From Sphingobacterium nematocida (GTDB taxonomy: Bacteria > Bacteroidota > Bacteroidia > Sphingobacteriales > Sphingobacteriaceae): 64,000 nucleotides of DNA. The stretch lies in assembly GCF_900168125.1 (NCBI RefSeq), contig NZ_FUZF01000016.1, positions 62,001-126,000 on the forward strand, given 5' to 3'. Below the pieces are notes generated by a model. That model was not told the DNA's origin. It was given only the letters and a program-made list of their open reading frames with translations, and did not search any database. Positions 52,256 to 61,090 of this stretch are shown piece by piece (position 1 is the stretch's first letter; the number at the start of each line of letters is the position of its first letter). The position numbers were made by a program, and so were the translations under genes.

Positions 52256-54907
52256 ATGAGATTTCTTCTTATTCCTTTTTTACTGCTGTTGTGTTGTGGG
52301 GGTGTGTTTTCCCAAGGTATTCAAAAGGTTTTAGACGATATGGCTGTGTATAGCGGTAATAATCCGCAGGAGAAGTTATATCTGCACCTTGATAAATACG
52401 CGTATACGGCCGGAGAGACTGTCTGGTTTAAGGCGTATGCAACGATAGGGATACAGAATCTATTTTCTAATCATAGTGGTATAGCTTATGTGGAGCTAAT
52501 TGATGGAGCAAAGAAGGTGGTCAATTCCATGACGATACCTATGGTTATGGGGCTTGGTATGGGAGATTTTAAGCTTACAGACACTATTACTGAAGGCTCT
52601 TATCGCTTGCGGGCCTATACCAATTGGATGCGGAATGCGGATGAAAAATTCTTCTATGACCGCACGATTCAGGTGGCCAACGGTCGATCCGATAATATCA
52701 TAACTACGACCTCTGTGCGTAGCGGGGAGAAAAATAATATTTACGAGATTCAGCTAAAGAGTTTGACAGGGGTTCCTTTGGCAAAGAACCCGGTTCGATA
52801 TGAAGTGATATCAGATGGTAAATCTGTCGAACGAAAGCGGGGTAGTACCGATGAAAACGGAAATTTGACGGTCGAGTTAAGCAAGAAATATAGCAATGCC
52901 CATATCAAATTACGCTTTGATAATTTCGAGAAAATCCCTGTAAATAAGTTGTTAAAGATGCTGCCTCCGGAGGTGAAGAATGATGTGCAATTATTTCCAG
53001 AAGGAGGAAAGTTGCTGGAAAATAAAATTAACAACATAGCGGTTAAAGCGGTGAATCCGAAAGGGCTTGGGATTAAAACCAAAGTGATTTTCAAAGTAGG
53101 GGCAGATACGGCTGGTGTTGCGGAGACAAATGATCTTGGAATGGGGGTGACTTATCTTTTTGTTCAGCCCAATAGTGTATTCGATGTGCAGGCCGAATTT
53201 GAAGATGGTTCTAAGATGGAGTTGGTTATGCCGGAGGTCTATAAGACGGGCTACTCGATCGCAGTCAATAGTCAACATGAAAATAAGGTTTTTGCACAAC
53301 TCAATCTCTCGGAGGATTTGGTGAGCCAGAAGGATGTTTATTTTGTGGTACACTACTTGGGGGAAGTGGTTTTTGTGTCTAAGCAGAAACTGAGTAAAGA
53401 CGAGCTTGTGTTTTCGGTAGACAAAAAGGTTTTGCCATCAGGCGTGTTGACCATCAGTATATTGAATGATCAATTTTTGCCAATTGTAGAGCGGCCAATT
53501 TTTAATTATAATGATAAAGATGTTTTGCCGGTTGTCTTGCGTTTGAATAAGACGAGCTTTGCTACTCGGGATAAGGTGCAGGTTGACATGCAAATCGGAG
53601 CGGAGATGGATTCTATTCGTTTCGGCGCATTTTCAGCTGCCGTTGTCGATTTAACAAAAATTAAGGACAATCCTATGCTGGCGCCCAATATATTGTCGTC
53701 GTTGTTGTTGAGTGCGGATTTGAAAGGGTATATTGAAAATCCCGGATACTACTTTGATGGTACGGAGGGCAGGGTTCGAGAGGTCGATATGCTGATGCTG
53801 ACGCAGGGATGGCGAAATATCGACTGGGGCGTATTAGGGGAAGATGTAAAGCCGAAGTTTGAGGTTGAAAAATCACAGCGGATAAGTGGGTATACTAAAA
53901 AATTAGGACGTACCAAGCCAGAACCGCATGCCAAAGTACAATTGATCTCTACCAAAAATTATATGGACTTCGTGGATACGACATCGAATGAGGATGGGTA
54001 TTTTGTCTTCGATAACCTTTTATTCCCGGATAGTATTAAGTTTCTTATTTCAGCTAGAGACCAGAATAAAGGAAAGAACAATATAGATATTGTAATTAAT
54101 ACCCTTGAAAAGCCTGCTGTTGGGGACAATAGGAACTGGGCGGATGAACGTTGGGATGTGAATGCGGCTTATGTGGATCAAATTAATCTCTCCAAGCAGT
54201 TTTTTGCGGAATTGGAAAGTCGTGGCTTGATGGAGAAAGCTATCGCCATCGAGGAAGTGGTGGTGCGTGCAACGAAGAAAAAGAAGGTAGCAGAGAATTC
54301 GAGTAATCTTAATGGACCTGGAAATGCCGATCAGATAATTACAAGCGAGGAGCTCGAAACTTGTCCTACATTGGATATGTGTCTGTCGGGCCGTCTGCTG
54401 GGGGTGGTATTTAACGGAGGGATTCCTTATAACACGAGAGGAAATGTGCCGATGCAGGTCGTTTTGGATGGGATGTACATCGAAGCGGATCAATTGTCTA
54501 TGATTAATGTGAGTGACGTGGAAAGTGTAGAGGTGCTTCGAAACGCGAATTATACCTCAATATATGGAATGAATGGGGGTAATGGGTTGATTATTATTAC
54601 TTCAAAAACAGGTGCTTCGGCTATGCGTAGCTATGTTCCTAAAGGTATTCTGACGGTACAGCCTCAGGGATTGCATGTTAATAGGACATTTTATAAACCG
54701 GTTTATGATGCTGCGGATGGCGTACAGTTGAGTCGCGACCTTCGTACGACTATACATTGGGAACCAAGTCTTGTTGCGGATAAAGAAGGAAAGGCTTCGT
54801 TCAACTTTTTTACGTCGGATGGGAAAGGGAAATACCTTATGGTAATTGAAGGGCTTGATCTTACGGGTAGGATCTTGCGTAAGGTTATGGAATTGGAAGT
54901 GAAATAA
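52256..54907 (+). CDS. Exported MG2-like / TonB-plug-domain protein
   Basis: An 883-residue exported protein with a signal peptide cut near V-F-S-Q (~20). A macroglobulin MG2-like domain lies at ~35-130 (E-K-L-Y-L-H-L-D-K and Y-x-x-G-E-T-V-W-F-K-A), followed by several beta-sandwich domains. A TonB-receptor plug-like domain is near the C-terminus (~695-795: L-S-G-R-L-L-G-V and V-V-L-D-G-M). There is no beta-barrel, so it is not itself a receptor. Such proteins are common in Bacteroidota and their role is unclear. It stands divergent from purD. Confidence 0.85.
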   Translation: MRFLLIPFLLLLCCGGVFSQGIQKVLDDMAVYSGNNPQEKLYLHLDKYAYTAGETVWFKAYATIGIQNLFSNHSGIAYVELIDGAKKVVNSMTIPMVMGLGMGDFKLTDTITEGSYRLRAYTNWMRNADEKFFYDRTIQVANGRSDNIITTTSVRSGEKNNIYEIQLKSLTGVPLAKNPVRYEVISDGKSVERKRGSTDENGNLTVELSKKYSNAHIKLRFDNFEKIPVNKLLKMLPPEVKNDVQLFPEGGKLLENKINNIAVKAVNPKGLGIKTKVIFKVGADTAGVAETNDLGMGVTYLFVQPNSVFDVQAEFEDGSKMELVMPEVYKTGYSIAVNSQHENKVFAQLNLSEDLVSQKDVYFVVHYLGEVVFVSKQKLSKDELVFSVDKKVLPSGVLTISILNDQFLPIVERPIFNYNDKDVLPVVLRLNKTSFATRDKVQVDMQIGAEMDSIRFGAFSAAVVDLTKIKDNPMLAPNILSSLLLSADLKGYIENPGYYFDGTEGRVREVDMLMLTQGWRNIDWGVLGEDVKPKFEVEKSQRISGYTKKLGRTKPEPHAKVQLISTKNYMDFVDTTSNEDGYFVFDNLLFPDSIKFLISARDQNKGKNNIDIVINTLEKPAVGDNRNWADERWDVNAAYVDQINLSKQFFAELESRGLMEKAIAIEEVVVRATKKKKVAENSSNLNGPGNADQIITSEELETCPTLDMCLSGRLLGVVFNGGIPYNTRGNVPMQVVLDGMYIEADQLSMINVSDVESVEVLRNANYTSIYGMNGGNGLIIITSKTGASAMRSYVPKGILTVQPQGLHVNRTFYKPVYDAADGVQLSRDLRTTIHWEPSLVADKEGKASFNFFTSDGKGKYLMVIEGLDLTGRILRKVMELEVK

Positions 54908-54947
54908 TTATTTTTTTATCTTGTCATATTCAATTAGCAGAAAAACT

Positions 54948-55715
54948 ATGGATTATATACGTACAAAAAAGGAAGATCATATCTTACATGTTTTACTGGA
55001 TCGTGGTAAATCAAATGCGATGGATCTGAAGTTGGTCAATGAGTTGATAGATGTGTTGGAAGAGGCTGAGCAAGATCCATCTGTAGAGGGGTTAGTATTA
55101 TCCGGTAAGGAGGGGTTCTTCTCTTCGGGGTTAGACTTGATTACTCTTTTTGCTTACAATGAGGAAGAAATGCGTGAGTTTTGGGGTCGATTTATGGCTC
55201 TTCTTCAGCGGTTTGTCTCTTTTTCTAAACCAACTGTAGCAGCAATTACGGGGCACAGTCCAGCTGGTGGTTGTGTGATGGCGCTGTGCTGCGATTATCG
55301 GTTAATGGCGCAGGGTGATTATATTGTTGGGCTGAATGAAGTACCGGTGGGTATAGTTGTTCCTGAATCTATATTTACCCTTTACAGTTTTTGGTTAGGA
55401 CGAGGTTCTGCTTATCGTAATTTATTGGAGGGGCGGTTGTTCAAGCCAGAGGAAGCCCAAGCTGCGGGGTTGGTAGACGAGGTTGTTTCCTTTGACCGTA
55501 TTCAGACAGCGGCCATTAGGCTGTTAAAGATGGTAATGCAGTTTGAGAAAAATGCATGGCGTACGACTAAACTAAATTTGAGAGCTGAGCTTATCCGGGC
55601 TATGGAGCAGGATCAGAATGCGGCGGTGGAGCAGGTGTTGGAGCAGTGGTGGAAGCCGAGTACACGGGAGATTCTTAAAACAATTATTCACAATCTGACG
55701 CAGAAGAAATCGTAA
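54948..55715 (+). CDS. Enoyl-CoA hydratase/isomerase family protein
   Basis: A 255-residue crotonase-fold enzyme. I chose the ATG at 54948; the in-frame codon at 54921 is a TTG. The oxyanion-hole segments are G-K-E-G-F-F-S-S-G-L-D-L (~60-72) and G-H-S-P-A-G-G-C-V-M-A (~103-113). A catalytic Glu of hydratases is not obvious at the expected P-E-x-x-x-G helix, where P-E-S-I-F is seen, so isomerase or hydrolase activity is possible. It lies 27 bases before a dienoyl-CoA-reductase-like SDR gene, which points to fatty-acid oxidation. Confidence 0.88.
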   Translation: MDYIRTKKEDHILHVLLDRGKSNAMDLKLVNELIDVLEEAEQDPSVEGLVLSGKEGFFSSGLDLITLFAYNEEEMREFWGRFMALLQRFVSFSKPTVAAITGHSPAGGCVMALCCDYRLMAQGDYIVGLNEVPVGIVVPESIFTLYSFWLGRGSAYRNLLEGRLFKPEEAQAAGLVDEVVSFDRIQTAAIRLLKMVMQFEKNAWRTTKLNLRAELIRAMEQDQNAAVEQVLEQWWKPSTREILKTIIHNLTQKKS

Positions 55716-55742
55716 GTGAATCTGTAATTAAATAAAGATATT

Positions 55743-56613
55743 ATGGTACAAGGAGCTTTAAAAGAGGATGCCTTAAAAGGGAAGACCATTTTGGTAACCG
55801 GAGGGGGGACAGGTCTTGGCAAGGCGATGGCGACTTACTTCTCCGAACTGGGGGCCAATGTGATTATCTCAAGTCGTAAAATTGAGGTGCTAGAGGCTAC
55901 TGCACTTGAGATTAATAGTAAGACTGGAAATCCGGTTGTAGCCTTGGGTTGCGATATTCGGAATATTGATGAGGTGGGGCTGCTGCTGCAAAAGAGTATA
56001 GATCGATTTGGGAAGGTCGACGTGTTGGTTAATAATGCTGCTGGTAATTTCATATCACTTACAGAGCGACTTTCTGCTAATGCTTTTTCTACGATTATTG
56101 ATATTGTATTAAAGGGTACAGCAAACTGTACGTTGACCTTTGGAAAACATTGGATCAAAACTAAGCAGGCAGCGAACGTGTTGAATATTGTGACTACCTA
56201 TGCTTATACCGGATCGGGGTATGTGGTGCCTTCGGCTGTTGCAAAAGGTGGAGTGTTGACAATGACCCGCTCGTTGGCGGTTGAGTGGGGGAAGTATGGT
56301 ATCCGCCATAATGCCATAGCGCCGGGGCCTTTTCCAACGAAAGGCGCTTGGGATAGGCTGCTGCCGGGGGATCTAGCTGCCAAATTTGATTTTAAAAATA
56401 GAGTTCCATTAAGAAAGAGTAGGAGATCACCAAGAATTAGCTAATTTGGCCGCATTTTTGGTGTCGGACTTTGCGGGATTTATCAATGGGGAAGTGGTTA
56501 CCATAGATGGAGGAGAATGGTTGCAGGGTGCTGGGCAGATGAATGGAATGGAAGCCATTCCTGAGGAGATGTGGGACGTTATCGAAAGTACAATAAAGAA
56601 AAATAATAGATAG
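55743..56613 (+). pseudogene. 2,4-dienoyl-CoA reductase-like SDR, frameshifted
   Basis: The N-terminal 233-codon frame has the Rossmann motif G-G-G-T-G-L-G-K, N-N-A-A-G-N-F and A-K-G-G-V-L-T-M-T-R-S-L-A-V-E-W-G, then runs into unrelated residues and a stop at 56444. The true C-terminus continues in the +1 frame from ~56419: G-D-H-Q-E-L-A-N-L-A-A-F-L-V-S-D-F, then D-G-G-E-W, to 56613. One extra base near 56411-56418, in an A-rich run, explains it. A joined protein would be ~290 residues, normal for the family. It may be a real mutation or a sequence error. Confidence 0.88.
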
Positions 56614-56617
56614 TATC

Positions 56618-57253
56618 ATGTATAGAGTTTTAGGGGTTGTGATTTTGCTGTCGGCATTACTGACATCGTGTGGACAGCCTAATTCAAAAGAGCGTACAAC
56701 AAAGGATAGTGTTGAAATCGTGACACCAGTTACCGTTGAAGAGAAAAATGATCTTGCAGAGCTAGTAACTAGGTTTGTACGAGCCTATGCCAGTAAGGAT
56801 AACAATAAGGTTAATCGGCTTGTTCATCCTGAACTAGGAATTACAGTGATTTATCGTCCCGGAGCGTCTGATACTTTTGTTAAGCTGGATAGTATTGATT
56901 TTACGAAGCCTATGCCCGATTATTTTCCTTATTCAGAATTGAATAATGATTATATGCTGACCTTTGAGAAATTGCCGGAATTTGACTGCGGTACCGAGAA
57001 GTGGAACAAGCTTGGTTTTTTCTGTGATACGACGTCACATCCCAATCAATTGTCTAATATTGTAGCTTTTGAGAAGGAGTTTGATGAAGCGAAGTTTTCA
57101 GAAGAAGAACTGGATAAATTAGAAGTGGCCGAAGCCGAGAGCTTTCGCGTGATCGTGACCACTGCTACTCCCTTGGTGTTTCACGTGCGACGCTATAAAG
57201 GGGTGTGGTACGTGACGACTTTGGATCGTGCATATGCAGGCTGTGATGCCTAA
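56618..57253 (+). CDS. Hypothetical lipoprotein
   Basis: A 211-residue lipoprotein with Cys18 in L-L-T-S-C-G. The mature part starts with a Lys/Thr/Glu-rich linker, followed by a small alpha/beta domain: L-V-T-R-F-V-R-A-Y-A-S-K-D near 50, resembling the first helix of an NTF2-like fold, and V-R-R-Y-K-G-V-W-Y-V-T-T-L near the end. No enzyme motif is seen. It lies 5 bases after the SDR C-terminus and 52 before the phosphoglucomutase gene. Confidence 0.8.
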   Translation: MYRVLGVVILLSALLTSCGQPNSKERTTKDSVEIVTPVTVEEKNDLAELVTRFVRAYASKDNNKVNRLVHPELGITVIYRPGASDTFVKLDSIDFTKPMPDYFPYSELNNDYMLTFEKLPEFDCGTEKWNKLGFFCDTTSHPNQLSNIVAFEKEFDEAKFSEEELDKLEVAEAESFRVIVTTATPLVFHVRRYKGVWYVTTLDRAYAGCDA

Positions 57254-57305
57254 AACCGTGTTTTGGAGCGAATTGATAGAATAGAAATTTAGAAAATAGG
57301 ATATA

Positions 57306-59042
57306 ATGAATTTTGATAAAGAAACGCAAGGACGTATTAATGCCTGGATTTCGTCGGAGTATGATGAAGAAACCATAGGGAAGGTCCAGAAATTGATTGA
57401 CAATAATGAAGAAACTGAGTTGATCGATTCGTTTTATAAAGAGTTGGAGTTTGGTACAGGAGGGCTGCGTGGTATAATGGGGGTGGGCTCTAACCGGATA
57501 AATAAATATACCATAGGTAAGGCAACGCAAGGGTTGGCAAATTATCTTAAGAAACAGTTTCCGAGTCAGCAGATTAAGGTCGCTGTATCATACGATAGTC
57601 GAAATAACTCCCAGTCTTTAGGACACTTGGTAGCAGATGTTTTCTCTGCTAATGATATTCATGTCTTCCTGTTTGATGAGTTGCGTCCGACACCGATGTT
57701 ATCTTATGCCGTTCGCCACTATGCCTGTCAAGGCGGCGTGATGTTGACCGCTTCGCACAATCCGAAGGAATATAATGGTTATAAAGCGTATTGGAATGAT
57801 GGGGGGCAGCTTGTGGCGCCTCATGATAAGAATGTGATCACTGAGGTGAACGCTATACAGTCGGTTTCTGAAATCAAGTTTGAGAGGAATAACGCGAATG
57901 TAACATTGGTAACATCGGATTTTGATGCGCTTTACATTGCGGCAAATACCCGACTGAGTATACATCCAGAAGCTGTGCGTAACAATAGGGACTTAAAAAT
58001 CGTGTACTCGCCGATTCATGGTACGGGTATCACGGTTGTACCGGCGATGTTGAATGCTTGGGGTTTTGAAAATGTGTCTGTGGTAGAGGAGCAAAAGGAT
58101 CCTGATGGCAATTTCCCAACGGTAGTCTATCCTAATCCGGAGGAAGAGGATGCGATGTCTATGGCGATGCGAAAAGGAGAAGAGTTGGATGCGGATGTCG
58201 TCATGGCGACAGATCCGGATGCGGATCGAGTGGGCGTTGCCGTAAAAAATGCGGATGGACAGTTCCAGTTGTTGAATGGGAATCAAATCGGAAGCCTGTT
58301 AGCGTATTATGTGCTATCATCGAAAAAGGATAAGAAAGAGCTTAAAGCCAATGATTATGTGGTTAAGACCATCGTGACGACAAATCTGATAAGTGATATC
58401 AGTACTAGTTTCGGTGTCAAATGCTATGAAACATTGACCGGGTTTAAGTTTATCGGTGAGAAGATGACCGAGCTTTTAGGGCAAGAAAATTATCTGGTTG
58501 GTGGAGAAGAGAGTTATGGCTTTTTGGTTGGCGACCTAGTGCGTGATAAGGATGCGGTCAATTCCTGTGCATTTATCGCGGAAATGACGGCCTATTTCAA
58601 AGAACAAGGTAAGACCTTATTTGACGTGCTATTGGAGCTATATGTCAAATATGGCTTTTATCAAGAGAAGCTTATTTCATTGACGAAGAAAGGTAAAGCT
58701 GGTGCCGAAGAGATTCAAAAAATGATGGTGAGCCTTCGTCAGAATGCTCCGAGGTCGTTGGGTGGTGTGGCAGTAAGAGAGATACGGGATTATGAGCACC
58801 TACAGGCAGAAGATATTCCGACAGGTCGAATGGATAAAATAGATCTGCCGAAATCCGATGTGTTGCAGTTTATTACTGTGGATGGAGATGTTATCTCTGC
58901 TAGACCTTCAGGTACAGAACCAAAGATTAAGTTTTATTGTTCGGTTAGGGAGAGTCTATTGGATAGGTCTTCCTTTAAGAATGTCGCAGAACGCCTTGAG
59001 GAGAAAGTGGAACGTATTATGGCAGATATCGTAAAAGGGTAA
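57306..59042 (+). CDS. Phosphoglucomutase / phosphomannomutase (alpha-D-phosphohexomutase)
   Basis: A 578-residue cytoplasmic phosphohexomutase with the four-domain fold. The phosphoserine loop is T-A-S148-150-type T-A-S-H-N-P-K (catalytic Ser150). The metal loop is D-P-D-A-D-R-V (~300), the sugar-binding loop G-G-E-E-S-Y-G (~400), and the phosphate-binding loop R-P-S-G-T-E-P-K (~530). Length suits the PGM/PMM group that interconverts glucose-1- and glucose-6-phosphate. It overlaps closely with the Nudix gene (1-base gap), so they are cotranscribed. Confidence 0.95.
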   Translation: MNFDKETQGRINAWISSEYDEETIGKVQKLIDNNEETELIDSFYKELEFGTGGLRGIMGVGSNRINKYTIGKATQGLANYLKKQFPSQQIKVAVSYDSRNNSQSLGHLVADVFSANDIHVFLFDELRPTPMLSYAVRHYACQGGVMLTASHNPKEYNGYKAYWNDGGQLVAPHDKNVITEVNAIQSVSEIKFERNNANVTLVTSDFDALYIAANTRLSIHPEAVRNNRDLKIVYSPIHGTGITVVPAMLNAWGFENVSVVEEQKDPDGNFPTVVYPNPEEEDAMSMAMRKGEELDADVVMATDPDADRVGVAVKNADGQFQLLNGNQIGSLLAYYVLSSKKDKKELKANDYVVKTIVTTNLISDISTSFGVKCYETLTGFKFIGEKMTELLGQENYLVGGEESYGFLVGDLVRDKDAVNSCAFIAEMTAYFKEQGKTLFDVLLELYVKYGFYQEKLISLTKKGKAGAEEIQKMMVSLRQNAPRSLGGVAVREIRDYEHLQAEDIPTGRMDKIDLPKSDVLQFITVDGDVISARPSGTEPKIKFYCSVRESLLDRSSFKNVAERLEEKVERIMADIVKG

Positions 59043-59043
59043 T

Positions 59044-59586
59044 ATGGATAAGTGGAGGTTGTTAGATTCTCGGTATATTATTCAACGGCCTTGGGCCACT
59101 CTTCGGGTAGATAAATTGGAGTTGCCCAATGGGACAGTGAAGGACGAATATTATGTTTTGGAATATCCTACCTGGGTGAATATGATTGGTCTGACGGCGC
59201 ATGGAACATTGCTGTTTGTGAAGCAATATAGGCATGGAGCACATGAAATACTGGTTGAATTGCCAGCAGGAGTAGTGGAGGAAGGAGAAGATCCTGTGGA
59301 TGCGGCAAAACGAGAGATGTTAGAGGAGACGGGGTATGCATTTGACCGTATTGAATATGTGTGTGAATTGTACGCCAACCCTGCGACAAGTGGGAATTTG
59401 ACTTATACTTATCTCTTGCAGGGGGGTAAAAAGGTGCAGGAGCAGGAATTGGATGATTCCGAAGATATTGAAGTGATAGAGATGTCTATTGATGAAGCGA
59501 AAGACTTTCTCTTTTCGAATAAAATAGGGCAGGCGTTGCATAGTGCCGCCCTATTCTACACATTAAGAAAATTAAACCTTCTGTAA
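59044..59586 (+). CDS. Nudix hydrolase (ADP-ribose pyrophosphatase-like)
   Basis: A 180-residue Nudix hydrolase. The Nudix box is complete in G-V-V-E-E-G-E-D-P followed by A-K-R-E-M-L-E-E-T-G-Y. The upstream K-Q-Y-R-H-G and E-L-P-A-G-V-V segments are typical of ADP-ribose/ADP-sugar pyrophosphatases. It starts one base after the phosphoglucomutase stop. A role in nucleotide-sugar turnover beside the mutase is plausible but not shown by sequence. Confidence 0.92.
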   Translation: MDKWRLLDSRYIIQRPWATLRVDKLELPNGTVKDEYYVLEYPTWVNMIGLTAHGTLLFVKQYRHGAHEILVELPAGVVEEGEDPVDAAKREMLEETGYAFDRIEYVCELYANPATSGNLTYTYLLQGGKKVQEQELDDSEDIEVIEMSIDEAKDFLFSNKIGQALHSAALFYTLRKLNLL

Positions 59587-59673
59587 GGGAGGTGTTTTAG
59601 GCACGGTAGGACTTATTCAGCGGTTTTTATGCGGACATAGGAACTGTTTTCCGAATAATTTGTTGTATTTTTT

Positions 59674-59681
59674 TAACTTTG
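59674..59681 (+). promoter_or_regulatory. Putative -7 box directly before the gene at 59686
   Basis: TAACTTTG ends 4 bases before the ATG, so transcription would begin at about the start codon. A correctly spaced -33 TTTG is not evident. Confidence 0.45.
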
Positions 59682-59685
59682 CCAA

Positions 59686-60999
59686 ATGGCAAGAGAGATA
59701 TTCGAAACAAAGCGAAAGGCGTTAAAAATAAATCTAGATGCAGCAATCTACGGCACTTTTGCAGAGATTGGCGCTGGACAGGAAGTAGCTCGTAATTTTT
59801 TTGAGGCGGGAGCGGCTTCTGGTACAATCGCAAAAACCATGTCTGCATATGATATGGCTTTTAGTGATGCGATTTATGGTGTAGAAGAGTCGGGGAGGTA
59901 TGTGAGTCGCGCGCGTCTTACGAAAATGTTGTCGCATGAGTTCAATTTGTTGACCGAACGTCTGCATATGGAAAAATATGACAACAAGCGTTTCTTTGCT
60001 TTTGCGGATACCGTAACAACACTGAATTTTACAAAGACAAACGATCCACATGGTTGGTTGGGAATTCGGTTTCAAAGCGAAGTGGACGGACCTACCAATG
60101 ATATTATTATTCACGTACGTTTGTTGGATAGTGACAACCGTCTGCAATCGAAAGTGCTGGGTATACTGGGGGTTAACCTTGTGTTTGCTGCCTACTACTA
60201 TTCACACGATCCTCAGGTCATGATCGAGTCGCTGGTAGACAATCTTTCTGTCGGTTCGGTGGAGATTGACCTGGTCAAGGTGAGCGGTCCTGTCTTTGAA
60301 AGTGCCAATGAGCGCCTTTTAAACTTATACCTTATTGCCAAAGGTTTTGCGAATGCGGCTATCTTCAGACCGGATGGTCGAGCTGCGCAAATCAAAGATT
60401 TCCTATACAAAAAGGATATTATTGTATTAAGGACAAAGTATCGGCAAAAGTCATTGCCCAACTTTGATCTGTTTAACCTCGCTGTCGAGCAATTTAAAAA
60501 GAATACCCTGGCCGATCCAGAAAACACTGTAGTACTGATCGAGGTGTTGATGGGGAATGTGCTTGACGAAGATCTTGATTTGACCAGCGAAGATTTGCAG
60601 TATTTTGCACAGCGTGCAGAAGAGCTCTGTTCCACAGGAAACAACATTATGGTTTCTAATTTCAGACGGAATAACCATCTCGCAGAGTTTGTAAAGACAT
60701 TTAAGCCTCGTAATGTCGGTATCGCTACCAACGTTTCGAACTTGCGTAATATCTTTAACTCGGACAATTATAATAAAGAAAATTATACCAACGAACTGCT
60801 TTCGTATATATCTGGAATGTTTAGTAAGAACGTGAAGCTCTATGCCTATCCTTATCTCAACAAGAAAGAGAATAAGATTATAACGACAAAAAATCTTAAG
60901 GTATCTGATGAAGCAAAACCCTTGTACGATTTCCTGATCCAGAACCACTATATCATCGATATTGAAAATTACGATGAGAAGTATGTGAAAACAGTGTAA
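59686..60999 (+). CDS. Conserved protein of unknown function
   Basis: A 437-residue cytoplasmic protein without signal peptide or membrane helices. The N-terminus carries F-E-T-K-R-K-A-L and G-T-F-A-E-I-G-A-G-Q-E-V-A-R-N-F-F, and the centre has I-I-I-H-V-R-L-L-D and L-G-I-L-G-V-N-L-V-F-A. I do not recognise a catalytic family. Glycine-rich F-A-E-I-G-A-G-Q could bind a nucleotide, but this is speculation. The start is fixed by the family-like M-A-R-E-I-F-E-T-K beginning and by a -7 box just upstream. It is followed by bshC. Confidence 0.75.
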   Translation: MAREIFETKRKALKINLDAAIYGTFAEIGAGQEVARNFFEAGAASGTIAKTMSAYDMAFSDAIYGVEESGRYVSRARLTKMLSHEFNLLTERLHMEKYDNKRFFAFADTVTTLNFTKTNDPHGWLGIRFQSEVDGPTNDIIIHVRLLDSDNRLQSKVLGILGVNLVFAAYYYSHDPQVMIESLVDNLSVGSVEIDLVKVSGPVFESANERLLNLYLIAKGFANAAIFRPDGRAAQIKDFLYKKDIIVLRTKYRQKSLPNFDLFNLAVEQFKKNTLADPENTVVLIEVLMGNVLDEDLDLTSEDLQYFAQRAEELCSTGNNIMVSNFRRNNHLAEFVKTFKPRNVGIATNVSNLRNIFNSDNYNKENYTNELLSYISGMFSKNVKLYAYPYLNKKENKIITTKNLKVSDEAKPLYDFLIQNHYIIDIENYDEKYVKTV

Positions 61000-61090
61000 T
61001 TGTCAAATATTCGCTATAATTTAGGTTTGGCATTTGCCTTTTTGTAAAAAGGTGTAACTTGTCTGTTCGAAAGATAACATTTTCTAGTAA

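Noticed and set aside
54921-54947. TTG start for the enoyl-CoA hydratase
   Set aside because: The added residues do not resemble the family N-terminus, and an ATG at 54948 is well placed.
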